Of a stretch of 64,000 nt of DNA, positions 1-7,543 are shown in pieces. This DNA comes from CAMBRQ01 sp945870325. Lineage in GTDB: Bacteria; Bacillota; Clostridia; Lachnospirales; Lachnospiraceae. How positions within the stretch are numbered: the stretch's first letter is position 1; every line of letters begins with the position of its first letter. The DNA lies in assembly GCF_050313795.1 (NCBI RefSeq), contig NZ_JBNPMC010000012.1, forward strand, positions 1-64,000, in the 5' to 3' direction. Made by a program: the position numbers and the translations under genes. Below the pieces are notes generated by a model. The model was not told the origin of the DNA and made no database searches. It saw only the letters and a program-made list of their open reading frames with translations.

Positions 1-568
1 TATCGGCGGACCTTCAGCATCAATTGCTTTGGAAGAATTGGTACTTTGCGGGGCTGATACATTTATCCGTGTAGGAACATGCGGCGGAATCGAATTGGAT
101 GTAAAAGGCGGAGACATCGTAGTTGCAACAGGTGCTATCCGAATGGAGGGGACAAGCCGGGAATATGCACCAATTGAATATCCAGCAGTAGCTGATCTGG
201 ATGTTACAAATGCACTTGTACAGGCAAGTAAAGATCTGGGATTGACATACCATGCAGGTGTCGTACAGTGTAAGGATGCATTTTATGGTCAGCATGAACC
301 ACAGAGAATGCCGGTAAGTTATGAATTGTTGAACAAATGGGAAGCATGGAAACGTATGGGATGCAAGGCATCAGAAATGGAATCAGCAGCATTATTTATT
401 GCAGCAAGCCATTTAAGAGTTCGTTGTGGTTCCAACTTCTTGGTTGTGGGAAATCAGGAAAGAAATGCTTTGGAAATGGATAACCCGATGGTACATGATA
501 CAGAAGCTGCAATCAAGGTAGCTGTTGAAGCGATTCGAAAACTGATCAAAGCAGATAAGGAAAGATAA
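1..568 (+). CDS. Nucleoside phosphorylase (uridine phosphorylase-like), 5' end cut by window edge
   Basis: The frame is open from base 2, so the true start lies upstream. About 189 residues are visible, where the family usually has 240-260. The visible start IGGPSA and the following GADTFIRVGTCGG segment form the phosphate/ribose loop of the PNP_UDP family. The EMESAA motif near residue 140 of the visible part is the signature ribose-binding glutamate region. The enzyme would phosphorolyse a nucleoside to base plus (deoxy)ribose-1-phosphate in the cytoplasm. It is followed by a nucleoside transporter, phosphopentomutase and deoxyribose-phosphate aldolase, which use exactly that product. Uridine phosphorylase is the likeliest call from the GADTFIRVGTCG motif, but purine nucleoside phosphorylase cannot be excluded without the N-terminus. 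Confidence 0.85.
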   Translation, partial: IGGPSASIALEELVLCGADTFIRVGTCGGIELDVKGGDIVVATGAIRMEGTSREYAPIEYPAVADLDVTNALVQASKDLGLTYHAGVVQCKDAFYGQHEPQRMPVSYELLNKWEAWKRMGCKASEMESAALFIAASHLRVRCGSNFLVVGNQERNALEMDNPMVHDTEAAIKVAVEAIRKLIKADKER

Positions 569-586
569 TTCCGGGAGGCGCATAAG

Positions 587-1390
587 ATGAAGTTTTTATT
601 GAATTTACTGGGCATTGTAGTAGTCTTAGGGATTATTTTCTTATTGTCATGGGACCGAAAAAATATTAAATGGAAAGCAGTATTAAAAGCCATTGTTGCA
701 CAATTTATTATTGCAATCTTATTAGTTAAGATTCCGATCGGAAAAATAATTGTGTCTGTTATATCTGATGGGATTATGGCAGTTATTAATTGTGGACAAG
801 GGGGATTGTCTTTTGTCTTTGGAAGCCTTGCAGACAGTGCATCGGCGGGAAGCATTTTCATTGTTCAGACATTAGGTAATATCATCTTTGTTTCTGCATT
901 GGTAAGCCTGTTATATTATATTGGAGTTTTGGGATTCGTTGTAAAATGGATTGGGAAAGCAGTAGGAAAACTGATGGGAACGACAGAGGTAGAAAGTTTT
1001 GTAGCAGTTGCAAATATGTTCCTGGGTCAAACAGACAGTCCGATTCTGGTAAGCAAATACATTAAGTCTTTGACAGATAGTGAGATCTTAGTAATCTTGG
1101 TTTCAGGAATGGGAAGTATGTCCGTGTCTATTTTAGGTGGATACCATGCGCTTGGAATTCCTATGGATTATCTGCTGATTGCAAGTGCAATGGTTCCGGT
1201 CGGCAGTATATTGATCGCGAAAATGTTGCTGCCACAGACGGAAGCAGTACAGTCCATCACGGATGTTAAGATGGATAACAAAGGAAATAATGCCAATGTA
1301 ATTGATGCTATTGCAGAAGGTGCTTCCACAGGTATGCAGATGGTCATCTCAATTGCGGCATCCCTGGTTGGTATTATTACATTATTCTAA
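587..1390 (+). CDS. CNT-family nucleoside transporter (NupC-like), C-terminally short
   Basis: Predicted 267-residue membrane protein with hydrophobic helices throughout. The motif around residues 140-155 (VANMFLGQTDSPILV) is the nucleoside-binding segment of concentrative nucleoside transporters, with the conserved glutamine-threonine. Start ATG follows GGGAGG at 571-576. Members of this family are usually about 400 residues. Here the protein stops in the middle of a helix shortly after the NVIDAIAEGASTG segment, so roughly the last 130 residues, which carry the second half of the transport core, are absent. The next gene starts only 12 bases later, so there is no room for the missing part in another frame. 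It could be a deletion remnant or a reduced transporter. It sits between the phosphorylase and deoB, matching nucleoside uptake. Confidence 0.8.
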   Translation: MKFLLNLLGIVVVLGIIFLLSWDRKNIKWKAVLKAIVAQFIIAILLVKIPIGKIIVSVISDGIMAVINCGQGGLSFVFGSLADSASAGSIFIVQTLGNIIFVSALVSLLYYIGVLGFVVKWIGKAVGKLMGTTEVESFVAVANMFLGQTDSPILVSKYIKSLTDSEILVILVSGMGSMSVSILGGYHALGIPMDYLLIASAMVPVGSILIAKMLLPQTEAVQSITDVKMDNKGNNANVIDAIAEGASTGMQMVISIAASLVGIITLF

Positions 1391-1402
1391 AGGGTATAAA
1401 AA

Positions 1403-2599
1403 ATGAGTGAAAAGAGATACAATAGAATTTTTACAATTGTAATTGATTCTTTAGGTGTGGGCGCATTGGATGATGCGTCCGCCTATGGAGATTCCGGAAC
1501 GGATACATTAGGTCATATTTCTCAAAACGTTGAAGAACTGAAAATACCAAATCTTCAGAGATTGGGTATGGCGAATCTGCATTCATTACATCAGATAGAA
1601 CCAGTGGAAAAACCGTTGGGATATTTTATGAAACTGAATGAAGCAAGTACCGGAAAAGATACGATGACCGGTCATTGGGAAATGATGGGATTACACATTA
1701 CAAAACCATTCCAGACATTCACGGAGACAGGATTTCCACAAGAGTTGCTGGATGAGTTGTCTGCTAGAACCGGACGCACAATTATTGGAAACAAGAGTGC
1801 CAGTGGTACGGAGATTCTGGAAGAACTGGCGGAAGAAGAAATTGCTACTGGTCATATGATTGTCTACACATCAGCAGATTCCGTATTGCAGATCTGTGGA
1901 AATGAAGAAACATTCGGACTGGAAGAGTTATATCGCTGTTGTGAAATTGCCAGAGAAATCACCATGAAAGATGAGTGGAAGGTTGGACGTGTGATTGCAA
2001 GGCCTTATGTTGGAAAGAAAAAAGGTGAATTTAAAAGAACGAGCAACCGTCATGATTATGCGCTTAAACCATATGGAAGAACGGTGCTTAATGTATTAAA
2101 AGATGCAGGGTTTGACGTGATTTCTGTAGGAAAGATTTTCGACATTTTCGATGGTGAGGGAATTACGGAATCTAATAAATCTAAGAGCTCCGTACATGGA
2201 ATGGAGCAGACGATTGAGATCGCAAAGAAAGATTTTGAAGGACTTTGTTATGTCAACCTGGTGGATTTTGATGCTTTATGGGGACATCGCCGTGATGTGC
2301 AGGGATATGCACAAGAACTGGAAAAATTCGATGTGAAGCTTGGCGAATTCTTGAATCTTCTGAAAGAAGATGATCTGTTAATCATTACGGCTGATCATGG
2401 AAATGACCCGACACATACCGGAACAGACCATACGAGAGAGAAAGTTCCATTTCTTGCATATTCACCATCTTTCAAAGAGTGTGGCAGGCTTGAAGATACA
2501 CAGACTTTTGCGGTAATAGGAGCAACGATTGCGGAAAATTTCGGGGTAGACATGCCGGAAGGAACCATTGGAAGTTCGGTTCTTGAAAAATTAGTATAA
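1403..2599 (+). CDS. deoB: Phosphopentomutase
   Basis: 398 residues, the usual length for DeoB. The enzyme interconverts (deoxy)ribose-1-phosphate and the 5-phosphate, linking nucleoside phosphorolysis to the aldolase encoded next. It belongs to the alkaline phosphatase superfamily. The metal-binding aspartate is in IDSLGVG (about residue 15), the phosphorylated threonine is in GKDTMTG (about residue 87), and the second metal cluster is in TADHGND near residue 333. ATG follows the short spacer after the transporter stop, consistent with co-transcription. The next gene, deoC, starts 44 bases downstream. Confidence 0.96.
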   Translation: MSEKRYNRIFTIVIDSLGVGALDDASAYGDSGTDTLGHISQNVEELKIPNLQRLGMANLHSLHQIEPVEKPLGYFMKLNEASTGKDTMTGHWEMMGLHITKPFQTFTETGFPQELLDELSARTGRTIIGNKSASGTEILEELAEEEIATGHMIVYTSADSVLQICGNEETFGLEELYRCCEIAREITMKDEWKVGRVIARPYVGKKKGEFKRTSNRHDYALKPYGRTVLNVLKDAGFDVISVGKIFDIFDGEGITESNKSKSSVHGMEQTIEIAKKDFEGLCYVNLVDFDALWGHRRDVQGYAQELEKFDVKLGEFLNLLKEDDLLIITADHGNDPTHTGTDHTREKVPFLAYSPSFKECGRLEDTQTFAVIGATIAENFGVDMPEGTIGSSVLEKLV

Positions 2600-2643
2600 A
2601 ACATGTGGGTAATAGGAGAAAACTTATTACAGAAAGGACAGTT

Positions 2644-3312
2644 ATGGAGAAAAAAGATGTTTTAAAGATTGTAGATCATACATTGCTTACCCAGACAGCT
2701 ACATGGGATGAGATTCGGCAGATTCTTGATGATGCGATGAATTATGAAACTGCATCTGCATGTATTCCGGCCGCTTATGTAAAACAGGCGGCAGAATATG
2801 TAGAAGGCAAGTTGCCAATCTGTACGGTTATAGGTTTCCCAAATGGATATCATACAACTGCAGTAAAGGTATTCGAAACAAAAGATGCTATTGCAAATGG
2901 TGCGGATGAAATCGATATGGTAATCAATATCGGATATCTCAAAGACAAGAGATATCAGGAGATCGAAGACGAAATACGTCAGATTCATGAAGCGTGTGGT
3001 GGAAAGATATTAAAAGTGATTATCGAGACATGCCTGCTTACAGAAGAAGAAAAAATTAAAATGTGTGAGATTGTTACAAACGCCGGAGCTGAATATATTA
3101 AGACTTCCACGGGATTCTCCACTTCGGGAGCAACTTTTGCAGATGTAGAACTCATGAGAAATCATATTGGAAAAGACGTGAAAGTGAAAGCGGCAGGTGG
3201 AATTTCTTCTTTTGATGATGCTGAAGAATTCATGAGGCTTGGCGCAGACAGACTTGGAACGAGTAGGCTGGTTAAGATTATGAAAAATACGGACAGCGGG
3301 GCAGGGTATTAA
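2644..3312 (+). CDS. deoC: Deoxyribose-phosphate aldolase
   Basis: 222 residues. Cleaves 2-deoxyribose-5-phosphate to glyceraldehyde-3-phosphate and acetaldehyde, the last step of deoxynucleoside catabolism in this operon. The Schiff-base lysine is in IKTSTG, the second active-site lysine in VKAAGG, and the proton-relay aspartate in DEIDMV. I take the ATG at 2644 as the start because AGAAAGGA lies at 2631-2638. A GTG at 2605 would add 13 unconserved residues. The C-terminal residues DSGAGY lie just before a G-rich palindrome and may have been altered by its insertion. Confidence 0.96.
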   Translation: MEKKDVLKIVDHTLLTQTATWDEIRQILDDAMNYETASACIPAAYVKQAAEYVEGKLPICTVIGFPNGYHTTAVKVFETKDAIANGADEIDMVINIGYLKDKRYQEIEDEIRQIHEACGGKILKVIIETCLLTEEEKIKMCEIVTNAGAEYIKTSTGFSTSGATFADVELMRNHIGKDVKVKAAGGISSFDDAEEFMRLGADRLGTSRLVKIMKNTDSGAGY

Positions 3313-3321
3313 GCCCACTTT

Positions 3322-3355
3322 GGGGACGGGGGTTTTTTCAATTTCCCCCGTCCCC
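3322..3355. repeat. G-rich palindrome between deoC and proC, probable bidirectional terminator
   Basis: Arms GGGGACGGGGG and CCCCCGTCCCC enclose a T-rich centre on the plus strand. The hairpin lies between the convergent ends of deoC and proC and is followed by short T/A-rich sequence, so it could end transcripts from both sides. The same arms occur at 32765-32798 and, slightly shorter, at 4349-4380 and 36435-36476, so this is a member of a dispersed repeat family and not only a terminator. Confidence 0.8.
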
Positions 3356-3380
3356 GATTCGATTTAGTGGTTAGTAAATT

Positions 3381-4178
3381 TTAAAGTTTCTTGGATTTCT
3401 CCGTTGCTTTATTAATGCAATCGATAACGGCGCCTCTCATGCCGCCTTTTTCCAGTGCTTCACAGCCTTCAATGGTAGTTCCGCCCGGGGAGGTTACCAT
3501 ATCTTTCAGTTCGCCCGGATGGATGCCCTTTTCGAGAATCATCTTGGCAGTGCCGAGACAGGTCTGTGCTGCGAGGCGGTAAGCAGTTGCTCTTGGAAGT
3601 CCTTGTTTTACACCGCCGTCAGCCATTGCTTCAATAAACATCGCAACGTATGCCGGACCACCGCCGTTCAGGGCGCAGGCAGCGTCAATCAGGTGTTCAG
3701 GCACCATCTCGATGACACCGATGGTCTTATAAATTGATTTGGCGATGGTAAGTTCTTCGTCTGTAAAATCATTGTCGGAGCATACTGCGAATGCGCCTTC
3801 GAATACCATGGCTGGTGTGTTCGGTAATAAGCGAAGGATTCTTGGAGTGCCGTCAATCATGTTGCGAAGACGTTCTACCGTGACACCTGCAACAATGGAC
3901 ATCATGGCTTTGCCATCTAACGATTTCTTACACATGGATAATGCTTCTGCTGCGTTCTGTGGCTTTACTGCCAGAAGGATGATGTCGCTGTTTGCGCAGA
4001 CATCTTCGTCATCTTTGGCGAGGTTTACACCCCAACTCTGTGCTTTTTCCATCATAGTCGGATTGATGTCGTATACGTAGACGTTTTCTTTGGGGAGGAT
4101 TCCGCTCTCCAGTGCTCCGTAGAGGATTGCGCCGCCCATGTTGCCACAGCCGATAATTCCTATTTTCTTTGTTATCAT
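3381..4178 (-). CDS. proC: Pyrroline-5-carboxylate reductase
   Basis: 265 residues. Reduces 1-pyrroline-5-carboxylate to proline with NAD(P)H, the last step of proline synthesis. The N-terminal Rossmann fold has GIIGCGNMGGA. The C-terminal dimerisation/active-site part has LNGGGPAY and the signature MVTSPGGTTIEG. The start at 4178 is fixed by an AAGGAGGTTAC ribosome binding site directly upstream. A longer open frame to 4424 exists only because it reads through the repeat block. There is no other proline gene nearby. Upstream lies the repeat block at 4199-4380. Confidence 0.96.
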   Translation of the reverse strand: MITKKIGIIGCGNMGGAILYGALESGILPKENVYVYDINPTMMEKAQSWGVNLAKDDEDVCANSDIILLAVKPQNAAEALSMCKKSLDGKAMMSIVAGVTVERLRNMIDGTPRILRLLPNTPAMVFEGAFAVCSDNDFTDEELTIAKSIYKTIGVIEMVPEHLIDAACALNGGGPAYVAMFIEAMADGGVKQGLPRATAYRLAAQTCLGTAKMILEKGIHPGELKDMVTSPGGTTIEGCEALEKGGMRGAVIDCINKATEKSKKL

Positions 4179-4198
4179 AATGTAACCTCCTTTGGTTG

Positions 4199-4231
4199 GG
4201 GACGTAGTAAAATGCACTTTTACTACGTCCC
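4199..4231. repeat. Perfect 14-bp-stem hairpin upstream of proC
   Basis: GGGACGTAGTAAAA and its exact complement TTTTACTACGTCCC flank a 5-base loop. The GGGAC...GTCCC ends match the other G-rich repeats in the window, but the interior is different. It lies just upstream of the proC ribosome binding site on the minus strand, so it could be part of the proC leader. Confidence 0.75.
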
Positions 4232-4234
4232 AAA

Positions 4235-4275
4235 TTGACATATGTGGTGTACCCATTTGACATATGTGGTGTACC
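4235..4275. repeat. Two exact 19-bp direct repeats, 22-bp period
   Basis: TTGACATATGTGGTGTACC occurs at 4235-4253 and again at 4257-4275, separated by 3 bases. Each copy contains the short palindrome ACATATGT. The 22-bp period is about two helical turns. This could be a tandem protein-binding site or a repeat unit of the adjacent mobile-looking block. Confidence 0.75.
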
Positions 4276-4283
4276 TGATTGGA

Positions 4284-4380
4284 AAGGGACAGGGGAAATT
4301 CAAAAAGGGACAGGGGGATTTCAAAAAGGGACGCAGCAAATTCATTCTGGGACGGGGGAAATCTAGATTTCCCCCGTCCC
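4284..4380. repeat. Cluster of GGGAC repeat units ending in a 32-bp perfect palindrome
   Basis: Four GGGAC-led units (GGGACAGGGGAAATT, GGGACAGGGGGATTT, GGGACGCAGCAAATT, GGGACGGGGGAAAT) follow one another at roughly 25-35 base spacing, mostly preceded by AAAA. The last unit forms a perfect palindrome at 4349-4380 (two 16-base arms) whose centre is the stop codon of the amidohydrolase gene. This looks like a REP/REPIN-style cluster. Confidence 0.75.
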
Positions 4381-5685
4381 CAAATGGAAGTCCCACGCCT
4401 TCTGTAAACTTCCTGGTTTCTCAATCAATAATTTCGTTCCCTCTGCCATGCAACGTGCCGCATACAGCATACCTTTCTGTCCGATGCTCATGCCTGCTTG
4501 TTTTGCGGCAGCCCAGTGATGGAGAGGAGTGCCTTTACACATGGTTGCGGCACTGATGGTAATCAGGGGAACGGTGTGGCTGACTTCGGAAGCGTCGGTG
4601 CCTATAGAGATAGGAACAGGGGCATCTTCCAAAGGCTCCAGCCCGGAGAAATAAGTTCCGCTGTTTACAAGCCTGGCTTCCTCGGTAATCTTGGCTGCAA
4701 AGTTTAATTCTTCCTGGGTGTACTCAGGGGTAGGAATCTTAGTCATTGCTTCGTAGTAGATCTCTGTCAGTATCCGGTTGACTTTCATCTCTTTGCAGCT
4801 GCCGAGCAGTTCAATGTCCACGGTGGTTCCGGTCATCATGGCAGCGCCTTTGGCGCAGTCATCTACACGCTTGCTGGCATCCTCGGTCCGCGCACGTTTG
4901 CTGGAACGGATGAAGTAGTTGGTCTTGGCAAAGTCGGGAACGACGTTTGCGGGCAGCCCATTATCGATATAGGCATAGTGCATCCGCACATCCAGCGGCA
5001 CATGTTCCCGCAGATAGTTCACGCCAATATTCATAAGTTCTGCGGCATCCAGCGCGCTTCTTCCGTTTTCGGGGGACTTCGAAGCGTGGGCGCTGACACC
5101 GTGGAAGGTATAGTTCTTGATATCCTGCGATTGCCAGATATCGTTGCTGATTCGGTTCCGGTCGAATGGATGCCAGGTCACAGCCACATCCAGATCATCG
5201 AACACACCGTGGTCATTCATCACAATCTTACCGGACATGATCTCTTCTGCCGGGCAGCCGTAGACACGGATTGTTCCGGGAGTGCGGTTCGCTTCCATAT
5301 CTGCTTTCAAAGCGCAGGCAGCAGCGGCAACCGCAGTTCCAAGAAGATTGTGTCCGCAGGCATGTCCGAGTTCTGCCAAAGCGTCGTATTCAGCCAAAAA
5401 TCCCAAAATAGGATTTTGCTGTTCGGCTCCGTTCGTCCAGACAGCGGTAAATGCAGTATCAATTCCTGCAGTCTTATAGGTAAGCTGGAACCCATGCTTT
5501 GCCAGGTATTCTGCCAGATACTTAGAAGATAGTGTCTCCTGATAAGCCAGTTCCGGATGGTGGAAGATATAATCGGCTGTTTCGATTAACTCGTGTTCAT
5601 GGGAACTGATCCAGTTGGCAATAATATTCTTAGTATGTTCAGCGGTAGAGATATCGGTGGTTCTCGCCTTCAAGTTGTCAGTCAT
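4363..5685 (-). CDS. M20-family amidohydrolase (AbgB-like)
   Basis: 440 residues, cytoplasmic metallo-amidohydrolase of the M20D/AbgB type. Metal and catalytic motifs are present: ELGHACGHNLLG for the first metal ligand, PAEE for the catalytic and bridging glutamates, VTWHPF, and a C-terminal histidine in LHHWAA. Family members cleave aminobenzoyl-glutamate, N-acyl or N-carbamoyl amino acids. The exact substrate cannot be read from sequence. The downstream-strand partner encoding an ATC hydrolase homologue starts just upstream (18 bases between the genes), which suggests linked substrates. The last residues, LGTGEI, and the stop codon are contributed by the G-rich palindrome, so the natural C-terminus may have been replaced. 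Confidence 0.88.
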   Translation of the reverse strand: MTDNLKARTTDISTAEHTKNIIANWISSHEHELIETADYIFHHPELAYQETLSSKYLAEYLAKHGFQLTYKTAGIDTAFTAVWTNGAEQQNPILGFLAEYDALAELGHACGHNLLGTAVAAAACALKADMEANRTPGTIRVYGCPAEEIMSGKIVMNDHGVFDDLDVAVTWHPFDRNRISNDIWQSQDIKNYTFHGVSAHASKSPENGRSALDAAELMNIGVNYLREHVPLDVRMHYAYIDNGLPANVVPDFAKTNYFIRSSKRARTEDASKRVDDCAKGAAMMTGTTVDIELLGSCKEMKVNRILTEIYYEAMTKIPTPEYTQEELNFAAKITEEARLVNSGTYFSGLEPLEDAPVPISIGTDASEVSHTVPLITISAATMCKGTPLHHWAAAKQAGMSIGQKGMLYAARCMAEGTKLLIEKPGSLQKAWDFHLGTGEI

Positions 5686-5703
5686 ATATCTATGCCTCCT
5701 TAT

Positions 5704-6405
5704 TTAAACAGCAGGATAGACCCCTTCTAAGACATCCAGATATTCCTGTCCAAATGTATCTGCAAAGTCTTGGAGTGCCAGGTCTACAGCCTTCTGCCCC
5801 TCCGCACCCAGAGTCTCAATCAGTGTCTTGCTGATGGTATGTTTGATATGGGCAGTGTGGAAATTAAAGTCCTTCATACAGGAAGTCCCAAGTTCTTTTT
5901 TCTTTTTGGTAAGTTCTTCGGACTCCTCCGGTGTCAGGGGATGTCCCCAGTCGAATTCACACCGCTTACCGCCCCAACTCATAGAGGCGGTAACTGGGGT
6001 ACAGACAAAGTCTGAACGGAATCCCTGGTAAACTGCATTATCAACATTGACACAATAAAGTTTCCCGTATTCTGTCAAATCATGTTTCTTCCAGGCATCG
6101 CACCAGGCACATTTGGAAATATATGTCTGGAGGGTAGGCTGTGTTCTTAACTGCCCGAATTCCATCTGACCATCATAGTCCGGCTTCCACTCTCCATAAG
6201 CCTGGTTGGTCATGGTGGTGAGTTCATCCCCGTGTGCCAATGCATTGGCAGCCATACGGGCACCGCGCTCATTGCCATAGGTAGTCATGCCCTGGAGGAT
6301 AGCCTCTTTGCCTTTGTCACCACATAGTTCGATAGCTCTTTTGGCAAGAAATGCGAACAGGATTGCGTGATGTTCTATCTTACAACGAACAGATTCGTTT
6401 GCCAT
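5704..6405 (-). CDS. L-2-amino-thiazoline-4-carboxylate hydrolase family protein
   Basis: 233 residues, resembling the ATC hydrolase family over its whole length: HHAILFAFLAK near the N-terminus, a cysteine pair in CAWCDAW, then YCVNVDNA and DFNFHTAH. In pseudomonads the characterised enzyme opens the thiazoline ring to give N-carbamoyl-cysteine, which an M20-type carbamoylase then converts to cysteine. Here an M20 amidohydrolase follows in the same operon, so an analogous two-step pathway is possible, but many gut homologues have no tested function. AAGGAG precedes the ATG at 6405 with 8-base spacing. Confidence 0.8.
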   Translation of the reverse strand: MANESVRCKIEHHAILFAFLAKRAIELCGDKGKEAILQGMTTYGNERGARMAANALAHGDELTTMTNQAYGEWKPDYDGQMEFGQLRTQPTLQTYISKCAWCDAWKKHDLTEYGKLYCVNVDNAVYQGFRSDFVCTPVTASMSWGGKRCEFDWGHPLTPEESEELTKKKKELGTSCMKDFNFHTAHIKHTISKTLIETLGAEGQKAVDLALQDFADTFGQEYLDVLEGVYPAV

Positions 6406-6505
6406 AACATATGCTCCTTTCTTGTAACGTAATAAAGTGTCATCCCAATTATACTACAATAGTAAGGAAAATGCATTGAAGACTTGGAAATATATTAATT
6501 TTAGA

Positions 6506-6669
6506 GTAACAGTTCAGCCATAAGCCGGATTGTGGGCGAATCATGCTTGCATGAATGAACACACAATCCGGCTTATGAGCAGAGCGCCATTTTATGAGCA
6601 AAAAGAGCTGCGTAGCAGCGGAGAAGCATCGCAGATGCGTTTTGCGAATGGCGCGGGCTGAACTGTTAC
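6506..6669. mobile_element. 164-bp MITE-like element, copy 1
   Basis: Terminal inverted repeats GTAACAGTTCAGCC / GGCTGAACTGTTAC bound a 164-bp element that is flanked by the direct repeat ATTTTAGA at 6498-6505 and 6670-6677, as expected for a target-site duplication. The interior folds into several hairpins (for example AAGCCGGATTGTG with CACAATCCGGCTT). It has no open reading frame of its own. An identical copy lies at 39862-40025. It fills most of the 300-base gap between the ATC hydrolase homologue and the next gene. Confidence 0.85.
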
Positions 6670-6705
6670 ATTTTAGAGAACAGAACCCGTAAAATACAGG
6701 CAATA

Positions 6706-7221
6706 TTATGGCGTTGGAAAGAACAATGGTATATCGGGAGGAAAACAGGTAAAGGCGAAAAACAGCAGGGCGACTACGATCCACATGGAGAACGTTGTAC
6801 TCTGAGAAGGTTCATTCCATTGCCGTTTACAACAATAACGATAGATTGCAAAGGCAATTAGAATGCTGGAAAAAAAGATGGAAATATCAAAGACAAGATA
6901 ATTCCGTCCTATCATACCCGTATAAGTATAGAAGAGCATGATGGTAGACCCCATCGCCCCCATTGCTGACAGAAAGCGATAATAGAAGAAACGGATGATC
7001 GCGCCTTTGGAACGCAGGTATTCAAGTACCGTTACAAAGAGCAAGGGAAAGAACAGAAGTTTCAAATGCTCCCACACAGATTCATTCACAGGGCAGAAAA
7101 GAGCTGTGAATGCCGCATGATCAGACCAATCATATAGGAAATGGTTCAGGAATCCAAGGGCAATAGCGATGATGATATAAGGCTTGTCCTTCTTATTAAT
7201 CATTCTATTTATTATATTCAT
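6706..7221 (-). CDS. Small multi-pass membrane protein, DUF6512-like
   Basis: 171 residues with about five hydrophobic helices and short basic loops. The N-terminal part FLNHFLYDWS and PVNESVWEHLKLLFFP match what I remember of the DUF6512 family, which is common in Firmicutes and has no assigned function. The gene is alone on its strand. Upstream lies a 320-base gap with the divergent promoter of the next gene. Its 3' end abuts the MITE. Function unknown. Confidence 0.7.
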   Translation of the reverse strand: MNIINRMINKKDKPYIIIAIALGFLNHFLYDWSDHAAFTALFCPVNESVWEHLKLLFFPLLFVTVLEYLRSKGAIIRFFYYRFLSAMGAMGSTIMLFYTYTGMIGRNYLVFDISIFFSSILIAFAIYRYCCKRQWNEPSQSTTFSMWIVVALLFFAFTCFPPDIPLFFPTP

Positions 7222-7337
7222 GAAAATACACCCCTTCCACTAATATATGTAACTGAGAAAGAAAATATGAGTGAGACAGCCGAGAAGAAATGTAGAATTC
7301 TGTCGAACGATTTTCCGTGCCTTAACATCAATATTTC

Positions 7338-7366
7338 TTGAAGTGAAGATCCGGATATGCTAGAAT
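7338..7366 (+). promoter_or_regulatory. Sigma-A-type promoter for the DUF2325 gene
   Basis: TTGAAG at 7338-7343, 17-base spacer, TAGAAT at 7361-7366. It would give a leader of about 170 bases before the gene at 7544. Apart from this I see no other clear element in the gap 7222-7543. Confidence 0.5.
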
Positions 7367-7543
7367 TAGGTTCACTAAATGAAATACATTCTATTTTTTC
7401 ATTTGATTAAGGTATCTGCGGCAGATCGCCGAATGGTTCCAATGTTTCAAAAGAGTTTATCATGGCAGGGAGGGATGTCTTTGATTGTCAGCAACTGATT
7501 TCCAGTAGTGATGCAAACGTTAATCTGTAATAGGAGGATATAT

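Noticed and set aside
4284..4380. CRISPR-like array
   Set aside because: Units are unequal, very short and mostly inverted; spacers are not unique 30-mers and no cas genes are near.
4179..4424. 82-residue N-terminal extension of proC
   Set aside because: It is created by reading through G-rich repeats; a strong ribosome binding site directly precedes the ATG at 4178 and ProC proteins begin there.
7303..7309. Second TGTCGAA 0A-box core upstream of the DUF2325 gene
   Set aside because: A 7-base match is expected by chance several times in 64 kb and no other evidence links this gene to Spo0A.
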